From Akkermansiaceae bacterium (GTDB lineage: Bacteria; Verrucomicrobiota; Verrucomicrobiia; Verrucomicrobiales; Akkermansiaceae): 64,000 bases of DNA. A model generated the notes under the pieces. That model searched no databases and was not told the DNA's origin. It saw only the letters and a list, made by a program, of their open reading frames with translations. The position numbers were made by a program, and so were the translations under genes. The stretch is from the NCBI GenBank assembly GCA_028822935.1, contig JAPKCM010000003.1:62001-126000 (forward strand). Reading direction: 5' to 3'. Positions 7,860 through 15,741 of this stretch are shown here, in pieces; position 1 is the stretch's first letter, and each line of letters starts with the position of its first letter.

Positions 7860-8672
7860 ATGAAATCAGCCATCACTCTCTCCCAAGTCCCCGAAGCAGC
7901 CGCCGGCCCCTTCGTCTTTCACCAACCCCTCGCCGAAGGATTCGCCGCCGCTAAAAAACACGGCTACCACTCCGTCGAACTCTTCTTCCCCGGACCCGAC
8001 TTCATCACCGTCGCTGAAGTCAAAGCCCTCGCTGCAGAACACAATCTCGGCATCGCCGCCGTCGGCACCGGAGCAGGCATGGTAAAACACGGCCTCTCCC
8101 TCACCGACCCCGATCCCGCCAAGCGCGAGGCCGCCCTCGAGTTCGTCCTCAAGATGATCGACTTCGGAGGCCAGCTCGGCGCTCCCGCGATCCTCGGATC
8201 GATGCAGGGCAAATGGGGTGGCGACATCTCCCGCGACCAAGCCCTCTCATGGCTCGCCGACGCCCTCAAAGCAGCCGGTGCCGCCGCCGCAAAACACGGC
8301 GTTCCCTTCATCTACGAACCCCTCAACCGCTACGAGACGAACCTCATCAACCACCTCGCCGAAGGCGCGAAATACATCGAGGACAACAAGCTCGAGAACA
8401 TCGTGCTCCTCGCCGACCTCTTCCACATGAACATCGAAGAGTCCGACGTCGCCCAAGCGATCATCGATGCCGGCAAGCACACCGGCCACGTTCACTTCGC
8501 TGACTCTAACAGAAACGCCATGGGCATGGGCCACACCGACACCGCCCCCATCGTCGCAGCCCTCAAGCAAGTCGGCTACACTGGCTACCTCTCCGCCGAA
8601 GTCTTCCCCAAGCCCGACGCCGACGCCTGCGCCGCCCAGGAGATCAAGGCCATCAAAGAAGCCCTCGCTTAA
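7860..8672 (+). CDS. Sugar isomerase/epimerase, hydroxypyruvate isomerase-like TIM barrel
   Basis: A 270-residue protein of the AP-endonuclease-2-like TIM barrel family, which contains hydroxypyruvate isomerase and ketose 3-epimerases. The divalent-metal ligands expected for the fold are visible: Glu in IYEPLNRYETN, Asp in LLADLFHMNIEE, His in HVHFADSNR and Glu in LSAEVFPKP. MGMGHTD is another typical stretch. It is cytoplasmic with no signal peptide, in contrast to many secreted relatives in this phylum. The true substrate cannot be told from sequence. It stands between the mutarotase gene and a large exported sulfatase fusion. Confidence 0.85.
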   Translation: MKSAITLSQVPEAAAGPFVFHQPLAEGFAAAKKHGYHSVELFFPGPDFITVAEVKALAAEHNLGIAAVGTGAGMVKHGLSLTDPDPAKREAALEFVLKMIDFGGQLGAPAILGSMQGKWGGDISRDQALSWLADALKAAGAAAAKHGVPFIYEPLNRYETNLINHLAEGAKYIEDNKLENIVLLADLFHMNIEESDVAQAIIDAGKHTGHVHFADSNRNAMGMGHTDTAPIVAALKQVGYTGYLSAEVFPKPDADACAAQEIKAIKEALA

Positions 8673-8735
8673 ACTCTACCAGGCCAATAAAAATATTCAT
8701 TGGCCCTGGGCCTCGGATTCAGATGGGATGGCGGG

Positions 8736-11177
8736 ATGAAAGTCCTAGCCATCCTTCTTTTTGCCAGCTCCCTCGCTCACGCCGAGTGGATCAACCTCTT
8801 CGACGGCAAAACCACCAACGGCTGGACACCCCGCGCCAAGGTCGAAAGCTTCGAAGCCAAAGATGGAGAACTCCACCTCCTTTCGAAAACCAACGTCTGG
8901 GTCACCACCACGATCGAAATGGCCGACTTCGAAGCCGAACTCGAAGTCTTCCTCCCCGATGAACCCGGATTCAATTCCGGCCTCGCCTTCCGATGCCAGG
9001 GGGCCAAAGGAAAACCCAAAGGTTACCAAATTGAAATCGACCGCAAGATCCCCGGCGGAGTTTACGGTATTGGACTCGGCGGCTGGCTGAGCCAAAAAAA
9101 GGGCACGCTGAAGGAAGGACAGTGGAACCACTTCCGCGTCATCGCGAAAGGCGACCACGTCCAAACTTGGGTCAACGGAGAACCTGTCTCGGACCTCCGA
9201 GAAGAGAAGCAACTCAAAGGCTACTTCGCCATCCAGCACCACGGAAAAGGAGGCACTGTCAAATTCCGCAACATCCGCGCCCGCAAACTCGCCAAGGAGA
9301 CCACCTCTCTCGCTAAGCCCAACATCCTCTGGATTGTCGCCGAAGACATGAGCCCGACCCTCGGTTGCTACGGTGACGCCGATGCCTACACGCCCAATAT
9401 CGACGCCCTCGCCAAGGAAAGTCTCCTCTATACTCACGCCTTCGCCGCCTATCCCGTCTGCTCTCCATCCCGATCCTGCCTCATCACCGGAATGTATCCC
9501 ACCAGCACCGGCACGGGCCAAATGCGCTCCGCATTCCCGCTTCCCGCCGGCACCCGCGGCTTTCCCGAATACCTTCGCGACGCCGGTTACTACACCACCA
9601 ACAACGTCAAAACAGATTACAACTCCGCCGATGCCGACCGCCTCGTGGAAGATTGCTGGGACGAATCCAGCGCCAAAGCCCATTGGAGAAATCGCACAAA
9701 AAAAGAACCCTTTTTCGCCGTCTTCAACGACATGACCAGCCACCAATCCCGCACCATGGTCTGGCCACACCAAGTCTTCCAAAAAGAAATCCAATCAAAA
9801 CTCTCCCCCGGCGAAATTCACGACCCCTCCAAATTACGGGTCCCCTCTTACTATCCCGATACTAAGTCCATTCGTAAATCACTCGCCCGCTATCACGATT
9901 GCGTCTCGGTCATGGACCATAACGTTGGACGCCTCCTCAAAGAACTCGAGGAAGACGGACTAGCTCAAGACACCATCGTCTTCTTCTACTCCGACCACGG
10001 CTCGGGCATGCCCCGCCACAAGCGCGTCCTCACTGACTCGGGAATGCGTGTCCCTCTCATGATCCGTGTTCCCAAAAAATGGCAACACCTCGCAAACGCC
10101 AAACCCGGAGCAACAACCGACCGCCTCGTCTCCTTTATCGATTTCGCCCCCACCGTTCTCGACCTCGCCGGTATCACTCCTCCCGCCACCATGTCGAATC
10201 ATCGCGTCATCGGCAAAGCCCCCGCTCGCGAGTGGGTTTACGGCGCCCGTGATCGTGTCGATGAAGTCTTCGACTGCGCCCGCTCCGTCCGCAACGGTCG
10301 CTGGCTCTACATTCGCAACTTCTACCCCCACTACGGTTGGAACCAAACATCCACCTTCTCCGACCTCGGCGAAATCCGGAGCGAGCTTCACCGTTTCGAA
10401 TTCAGCGGCATGCGCATGAACCGGGCTCAAGCTCACTACCTTTCCGCCTATCGTGCTCCGGTTGAGTTCTACGACTGCCTTGCCGACCCAGAAAACTTGC
10501 GCAACATCGCTGAAGAAAAGCTCACCGAAGAAGATGCCAAGGCACTCGCAGAAGCCGCCCGCGCTTTCGAAAAACTGCGCAAGGAAACCCACGATACTCT
10601 CTTCATTCCAGAAGGCATGATGGCAAACTTGATTCAGAAGAACGGTAAAGCCATCGGCGATCAAAAACCGGACCTGAGAGGCGTCTGGAAAATAGCAGAC
10701 TCCGTCGGACGAGGCACAAAGATCGCCCGCAAAGCCATCAAATCTGACAACCCCATGGAAAGATTCTGGGGCCTCATCGCCCTACGCAACGACCGCTCAG
10801 AAAATCCCCCATTCGAACTTGCCGCCACCCTCCTCGACGATCCAAATGCCGAAATCCGCATCGAAGCCGCCAGCTGGCTCGCTGCACTGAAGCCTCATCG
10901 CGATCAATCATTCAAGATCCTCATCAAGGAACTCGACAACCCAACCTGGGCCATCGCCTTGCGGTCCTGCCGTGCCATCGAACTCCTCGGCAACTACGCC
11001 AAGCCAGCGATCCCCGCCATGAAGAAAGTCTACGCCCGCACCCGCAACACCCCCGGAGACGACTCCTTCTTCCTCGCCTTCTCCTCCGGAGCCTTCCTCC
11101 AAAAACTCGGCGAGAAAACCACTCGCTGGGATTTCACCCCCGGCGCCGGCAGCTTCATGCCAGCCAAGAAGAAGTAA
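8736..11177 (+). CDS. DUF1080-sulfatase fusion with C-terminal HEAT-like repeats, exported
   Basis: This 813-residue protein combines three parts. After a signal peptide (MKVLAILLFASSLAHA) come a DUF1080/3-keto-disaccharide hydrolase-like beta-sandwich (about 18-190: INLFDGKTTNGW, YQIEIDRKIPGGVYGIG, FRNIRARKL), then a sulfatase domain (about 195-620) starting PNILWIVAEDMSPTLGCYGD with maturation motif CSPSR near residue 242, and a C-terminal helical region (about 645-800: AIKSDNPMERFWGLIALRND, AEIRIEAASWLAALKPHRDQ) resembling HEAT repeats. I chose the start at 8736 because it opens the signal peptide. Each module is common in this phylum; the combination suggests binding or cleaving a glycan while removing sulfate. 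Substrate unknown. Confidence 0.88.
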   Translation: MKVLAILLFASSLAHAEWINLFDGKTTNGWTPRAKVESFEAKDGELHLLSKTNVWVTTTIEMADFEAELEVFLPDEPGFNSGLAFRCQGAKGKPKGYQIEIDRKIPGGVYGIGLGGWLSQKKGTLKEGQWNHFRVIAKGDHVQTWVNGEPVSDLREEKQLKGYFAIQHHGKGGTVKFRNIRARKLAKETTSLAKPNILWIVAEDMSPTLGCYGDADAYTPNIDALAKESLLYTHAFAAYPVCSPSRSCLITGMYPTSTGTGQMRSAFPLPAGTRGFPEYLRDAGYYTTNNVKTDYNSADADRLVEDCWDESSAKAHWRNRTKKEPFFAVFNDMTSHQSRTMVWPHQVFQKEIQSKLSPGEIHDPSKLRVPSYYPDTKSIRKSLARYHDCVSVMDHNVGRLLKELEEDGLAQDTIVFFYSDHGSGMPRHKRVLTDSGMRVPLMIRVPKKWQHLANAKPGATTDRLVSFIDFAPTVLDLAGITPPATMSNHRVIGKAPAREWVYGARDRVDEVFDCARSVRNGRWLYIRNFYPHYGWNQTSTFSDLGEIRSELHRFEFSGMRMNRAQAHYLSAYRAPVEFYDCLADPENLRNIAEEKLTEEDAKALAEAARAFEKLRKETHDTLFIPEGMMANLIQKNGKAIGDQKPDLRGVWKIADSVGRGTKIARKAIKSDNPMERFWGLIALRNDRSENPPFELAATLLDDPNAEIRIEAASWLAALKPHRDQSFKILIKELDNPTWAIALRSCRAIELLGNYAKPAIPAMKKVYARTRNTPGDDSFFLAFSSGAFLQKLGEKTTRWDFTPGAGSFMPAKKK

Positions 11178-11212
11178 ACGATCACGATCCAGACAAGTAG
11201 AGATCTGCGGAG

Positions 11213-11824
11213 ATGAAGAAAATCTTGCCCTCTGCCATTTGGCGTGTTAAATATACTCATATGGCGGCACAAGGAATAATTTCCAGCGGAGCGGGAACTC
11301 TTGAGAACGGAGACTTCCTCTTAGTGGAGTTCGTTCCGGTGGATGCGCCAAAGCTCCTGCGAAAGAAGCAGGTCTGGCTCATTAATCCTCTGAGCGGGCA
11401 CGGGTTTTATTACCCGCTGGTGCTGAGTAATCTCACGCGGCGCTACTGCGCGCCCGATGAGTCATCGGTCGAGACCGTGCGGCGTGCGATCCATGAGGGG
11501 CTTCCAAAGGCGGCCTTCGAGCAGCTTAAATCAATCACTGGGATCTCCGGAGACTTTCTCGCGAGCGTCGTCGGGATTCCGAGCCGGACCCTTGCACGGC
11601 GGACGACTTTCAAGCCAGATGAGACAGGAGCAATCCTCCGGGTGGCGGCCGCTTTTCAAAAAACGCTGGAGGTCTTTGAGGATCTCAAAAAAGCACGCAC
11701 TTGGTTCAAGAGCGGAAAGCGTGCTCTGGGTGGGGCAAGCCCCCTCGAATTCTGTGATACCGAGCCCGGAGCAGCGGAAGTCGTGAATCTCCTGGGCCGG
11801 ATCGAGCACGGGGTTTTCTCATGA
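11213..11824 (+). CDS. Xre/MbcA/ParS-type antitoxin of a RES toxin
   Basis: A 203-residue protein whose C-terminal half (about 95-203) has the features of DUF2384/MbcA-ParS antitoxins: a helix-turn-helix-like stretch LKSITGISGDFLASVVGIPSRTLARR and the toxin-binding end GGASPLEFCDTEPGAAEVVNLLGRIEHGVFS. The family binds and neutralises RES-domain toxins and usually represses its own operon. Its stop overlaps the toxin start (ATGA at 11821-11824), indicating translational coupling. A start at ATG 11261 is possible, giving 187 residues; neither has a good ribosome binding site. Confidence 0.88.
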   Translation: MKKILPSAIWRVKYTHMAAQGIISSGAGTLENGDFLLVEFVPVDAPKLLRKKQVWLINPLSGHGFYYPLVLSNLTRRYCAPDESSVETVRRAIHEGLPKAAFEQLKSITGISGDFLASVVGIPSRTLARRTTFKPDETGAILRVAAAFQKTLEVFEDLKKARTWFKSGKRALGGASPLEFCDTEPGAAEVVNLLGRIEHGVFS

Positions 11825-12285
11825 AGGTCACGGGTTTCCGGATCACGAAAACGAAGTATACCGAAAGCGCTTTTTCCGGCGAAGGCGCGCGTCTCACCGG
11901 AGGCCGATGGAACCCGGTCGGTTCGCGTGTGGTCTATCTCGGAAGCAGTCTCTCGCTCGCGACACTGGAGCTTTTTGTCCACATCGAGGATCACGCGACG
12001 CTCATGCGGCTCTTCAGTTATTTTCAGGTCACGATTGATCGAAAACTGATCGAAACTCCAAAGGTGAAAGATCTTCCCAAGGGCTGGGACCGACAAGAAA
12101 TCATGGCAAGCACCCAGATCTACGGTGGGGATTGGTTGCTGTCGAAAAGATCGGCGGTGCTTGCAGTGCCGAGCGCAGTCATGCAGATCGAAGAGAACTA
12201 TCTCCTGAATCCCGAACACCCTGATTTTTCGAAGATCAAATTCGGGAAGGCCACTCCCTTTGAACTCGATCCCAGATTGACCTGA
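11821..12285 (+). CDS. RES-domain toxin (NAD+-degrading)
   Basis: A 154-residue RES-domain protein. The name-giving residues are visible: Arg in LTGGRWNPVG (about residue 29), Glu in LATLELFVH (about 51) and Ser in AVPSAVM (about 119). Characterised RES toxins (MbcT, ParT and relatives) deplete NAD+ by phosphorolysis/hydrolysis or ADP-ribosylate a target, and are held inactive by the upstream-encoded antitoxin. The pair interrupts an otherwise sugar-related neighbourhood, consistent with a horizontally acquired module, though no flanking repeats mark its ends. Confidence 0.9.
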   Translation: MKVTGFRITKTKYTESAFSGEGARLTGGRWNPVGSRVVYLGSSLSLATLELFVHIEDHATLMRLFSYFQVTIDRKLIETPKVKDLPKGWDRQEIMASTQIYGGDWLLSKRSAVLAVPSAVMQIEENYLLNPEHPDFSKIKFGKATPFELDPRLT

Positions 12286-12308
12286 ACGCGAGCGACCAAG
12301 GAGCCTTT

Positions 12309-12812
12309 TTAGGAAAGCGAAATCAGCTTGGCCACCAGTTGATAAAACGGATGCTCACTTTGATCGGCGAGCTTCCGCGCGAACTCGGGAAGCCAGCTGA
12401 GGTTGTCTTTTTTAAACTGCCCCGCGTCTTCCCCGGCGAGCGTGGTTTGCACTAAAAGCAGAATGGCGATGTGGTCAGGCGAGAGCGTCTGAAAGCCCTC
12501 AGGGATTTCGAGGAGGCCGTTATCGAGCATGAACTGGATGCGGCTCGCGATCTCTAGTTCCTTCTCCTCAAAGTAAGCAGCCGCCCGTGCCGGAACCTTG
12601 GGCTCAAGAATGAAGAGGCGACAGAATTCGACCGCGGCGTCATCAAAATCTTTTTTGGTCCATTCCCTTCCTAACAATTCGGCACACGAGGGCTCGAGCT
12701 GCTTCAGAATGGCGGCGGTCGCTGGCTCCTGCAGGGTTGCTAGAAGCTCCGGGTTGACCTCGCGCGCGAGCAGCGTCGCTGCGAGTTGTTGCACAGCGGA
12801 TTCGGGATTCAT
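12309..12812 (-). CDS. TorD/DmsD-like molybdoenzyme chaperone
   Basis: A 167-residue all-helical protein resembling the TorD/DmsD/NarJ family, which binds twin-arginine leaders of molybdopterin oxidoreductases and helps cofactor insertion. Supporting stretches are the N-terminal YxxLF-like segment DAAVEFCRLFILEPKVPARA and the C-terminal KKDNLSWLPEFARKLADQSEHPFYQLVAKLI, close to the family pattern H-x-x-W-x-P-x-F ... FY. The expected partner enzyme is not in the window. The start ATG overlaps (ATGA) the end of a short upstream frame, see 12809. The family call is from pattern similarity and moderately certain. Confidence 0.6.
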   Translation of the reverse strand: MNPESAVQQLAATLLAREVNPELLATLQEPATAAILKQLEPSCAELLGREWTKKDFDDAAVEFCRLFILEPKVPARAAAYFEEKELEIASRIQFMLDNGLLEIPEGFQTLSPDHIAILLLVQTTLAGEDAGQFKKDNLSWLPEFARKLADQSEHPFYQLVAKLISLS

Positions 12813-12892
12813 GAAGTCACCTTCTCTATCTTACAGACATTGTCATACCAATTCTGTCCGCCGATGACCCCGCAGTGATTCGTGCAGGCAAA
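12809..12892 (-). pseudogene. 3' end remnant of an unknown gene coupled to the TorD-like gene
   Basis: The minus-strand frame ending with TGA at 12809-12811 overlaps the chaperone ATG by four bases, as in a coupled operon. Its last codons read FACTNHCGVIGGQNWYDNVC followed by KIEKVTS. The cysteine-rich tail and V-x-K-I-E-K end could be the C-terminus of an iron-sulfur or molybdopterin enzyme, but the frame is closed by stops about 50 codons upstream. I see no intact gene. Which enzyme it came from is not established. Confidence 0.35.
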
Positions 12893-13214
12893 GTAGATCG
12901 TCGAAGACAGGCGCATCTGTGGGGCAGTTATCGACGCAGTGCAGCAAATCAGAGGTCGAGATCGACCAGCATTCTTACCCTCTTATAAGACTTCTTAAAT
13001 TGGGGACCCACCTTTCCCCAAGGCATCAGAGTGCGTTGCTCCATATGGCATAGCCTCCAAAAATTCATCCCTCCTGCAAGGGAGGAATTACTGATCCCAG
13101 CTGATTCAATCGACCATTTCATTCCCCAAAAAATTGAAAAAAAACCTCTCTTTTCCGACATTGAACGTCTTCGCCCTATTCACACGCATTTTGCCGAATT
13201 TTCCTTCCCATTCA
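12893..13214. other. Spacer without a recognisable gene
   Basis: Between the remnant at 12809 and the shared motif at 13215 no frame with a convincing product is seen. A 70-codon minus-strand frame ending at 12949 has no family features. The A-rich run near 13138 may mark a promoter region for the aldo/keto reductase, but no convincing -35/-10 pair could be set. Confidence 0.4.
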
Positions 13215-13231
13215 AAATCAGTCAGACAAAT
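13215..13231. promoter_or_regulatory. Shared 17-bp motif upstream of the aldo/keto reductase gene
   Basis: AAATCAGTCAGACAAAT differs by one base from the motif at 7181-7197, and the similarity continues upstream (CCTTCCC then an AT-rich step). It ends 39 bases before the reductase ATG. The palindromic core GTC-A-GAC is kept despite the substitution, as expected of a protein-binding site. Confidence 0.4.
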
Positions 13232-13270
13232 CTCTCCCAGCCTTTTATCCTCAATCAATATTTCGTCCCT

Positions 13271-14209
<939 letters not shown>

Positions 14210-14210
14210 A

Positions 14211-14259
14211 GGAGCTGCGGCGCCCCCGCCGCCTCGCTTAGCAAGCTCCCTCAACCAAG
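14211..14259 (+). repeat. GC-rich hairpin repeat, copy B
   Basis: GGAGCTGCGGCGCCCCCGCC begins this copy, directly after the reductase stop codon. Here GGAGCT at the 5' side also pairs with AGCTCC near the 3' side, making an outer stem around the GCGGCG/CGCCGC hairpin, and CTCAACCAAG follows. Copies A and C are at 7627 and 17273. Confidence 0.65.
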
Positions 14260-14313
14260 TTTCGTTTCTTTCGTGGTTTCCATCATCCACGACCAAAGTC
14301 TCTCAACCAAGCA

Positions 14314-14346
14314 CGTTCAAATCTCACTGTTCGTGTTCAAATCTCA
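14314..14346. repeat. GTTCAAATCTCA repeat, two units
   Basis: Two direct units, CGTTCAAATCTCACTGTTC and GTTCGTGTTCAAATCTCA, overlap just before the dehydrogenase start. The second is identical over 18 bases with the right arm of the inverted-repeat element at 21621-21838. It belongs to the dispersed family also seen inside uvrA. Confidence 0.65.
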
Positions 14347-14353
14347 ATTCCCC

Positions 14354-15394
14354 ATGTCCTACGCAATCGAATTCACCGACGTCAAAAAAATCACCCCTGT
14401 CGATCTCCCCGACGTCGAAGCGCCCGCTCCCGGCGAGGCCCTCGTCCGCACCCATCGCATGGGCATCTGCGGAACCGACCTCTCCTGCTACCTCGGTAAA
14501 TTTCCCTTCTTCGCCTACCCACGCACTCCCGGTCACGAACTCGGCCTCGAAGTCGTCGCCGTCGGCGAGGGCGTCACCAACGTGAAGCCCGGCGACAAGT
14601 GCGCCCTTGAGCCCTACCTCAACGACCCCGAGTCCATCCCCTCGAAAAAAGGCCACTCCAATGCCTGCTCGAATGTCTCCGTCGTCGGCGTCCACCAATC
14701 AGGCGGACTCCGTAAATCGAACTGGACCGTCCCCGCACACAAGCTGCATCCCGGAAACGATCTTTCCTACGATGAACTCGCCCTCGTCGAGACCCTCGCC
14801 ATCGGCTACCACGCCGTAAAGCGCGGCAATCCACAACCCGGCGAAATCGTCATGGTAATCGGCGCCGGCCCCATCGGCCTCGCCGCCCTCGAGTTCCTCA
14901 AACTCATGGATCTCAAAGTCATCGTCGTCGATTTCGCCCAAAACCGCCTCGACTTCTGCTCCGAGAAACTCGGCATTGAGCACACCATCCAGCCTCAAGC
15001 CGATGGCTCCCACCTCGCCGAGATTGAAAAAATCACCGAAGGAGGATTCTGCGACGTCATCATCGACGCCACCGGACACGCCGGCTCCATGGTCCAGTGT
15101 TTCGAATATGCCGCCGTCGGCGGCCGCGTCGTCTACGTCGGCATCACCGCCCAGGACATCACCTTCCCGCAGGCCCCCCATTTCCACCGCCGCGAGCTCT
15201 CCGTCATCGCCAGCAGAAATGCCCTCCCAGCCGACTTCCCCGAAATCATCGACATCCTCGGCCAAAAGAAAATCAACCTTCAAAACTGGATCACCCACCG
15301 CCTCGACATCACCGAGGTCCCCGAAGGATTCGACAAGTTCACCGACCCCGCCACCGGAGCCATCAAAGCTCTAATAATAGTGAATGATGAGTAG
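14354..15394 (+). CDS. Zinc-type medium-chain dehydrogenase, probable sugar acid/polyol dehydrogenase
   Basis: A 346-residue MDR-family dehydrogenase. Catalytic zinc ligands are in MGICGTDLSCY (Cys) and TPGHELGLEV (His-Glu). The NAD-binding Rossmann motif is MVIGAGPIGLAALEF. The usual four-cysteine structural zinc lobe is replaced by a segment with only one cysteine (GHSNACSNVSV), so structural zinc is probably absent. Related enzymes oxidise polyols, threonine or L-galactonate (to D-tagaturonate). Because UxaE, which acts on tagaturonate, lies downstream, an L-galactonate 5-dehydrogenase role is proposed; this is inference. The ATG at 14354 directly follows repeat DNA, so the natural promoter may be further upstream with the reductase gene. 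Confidence 0.85.
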   Translation: MSYAIEFTDVKKITPVDLPDVEAPAPGEALVRTHRMGICGTDLSCYLGKFPFFAYPRTPGHELGLEVVAVGEGVTNVKPGDKCALEPYLNDPESIPSKKGHSNACSNVSVVGVHQSGGLRKSNWTVPAHKLHPGNDLSYDELALVETLAIGYHAVKRGNPQPGEIVMVIGAGPIGLAALEFLKLMDLKVIVVDFAQNRLDFCSEKLGIEHTIQPQADGSHLAEIEKITEGGFCDVIIDATGHAGSMVQCFEYAAVGGRVVYVGITAQDITFPQAPHFHRRELSVIASRNALPADFPEIIDILGQKKINLQNWITHRLDITEVPEGFDKFTDPATGAIKALIIVNDE

Positions 15395-15408
15395 AGAGTG
15401 ATAAATTT

Positions 15409-15719
15409 ATGACTGAGTAACCAACAGAAATTCGTGAACGATCATTCGATTTTGCAGTTCGGATCGTAAAGCTCTGTCAACAACTTAAAAACCAACCTGG
15501 AGTTTCCCGAACCCTTGCAAATCAACTCCTTCGCTCGGGAACATCTATCGGAGTAAACATCGAGGAAGCACGCGAAACCCACTACTGGCTCCGCCTCCTC
15601 ATCAAAACCGAAATCGTCCCCGAACAAAACTCACCTCCCTCCTCGACGAATCAAATAGCCCCCTCAACCAAGAAATTCACAACTCAAAATTCGCCGACGC
15701 TTCACCAAAAAAATTCTAA
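15409..15719 (+). pseudogene. Four-helix bundle (S23/23S rRNA intervening-sequence family) pseudogene
   Basis: The frame reads R-E-R-SFDFAVRIVKLCQQL, then NQLLRSGTSIGVNIEEA, then RETHYWLRLLIKTEIVPE, which are the hallmark segments of the S23 family. Three lesions are seen: TAA at codon 4 (15418-15420) after ATG 15409, an internal in-frame loss of the roughly 20-25 residues that normally separate NIEEA from the ARETHYWL motif, and a frame change near 15625 after which the family-like tail KLTSLLDESN appears in the next frame. The gene is therefore non-functional in family terms. It lies between the zinc dehydrogenase and uxaE. Confidence 0.85.
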
Positions 15720-15741
15720 AACCAAACCATCAATTACACTC

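Noticed and set aside
11252-11257. TATACT as the -10 box of the toxin-antitoxin promoter
   Set aside because: The nearest TTGCCC is 21 bases away, too far for a normal -35 box, and the start of transcription would fall downstream of the preferred ATG 11213.
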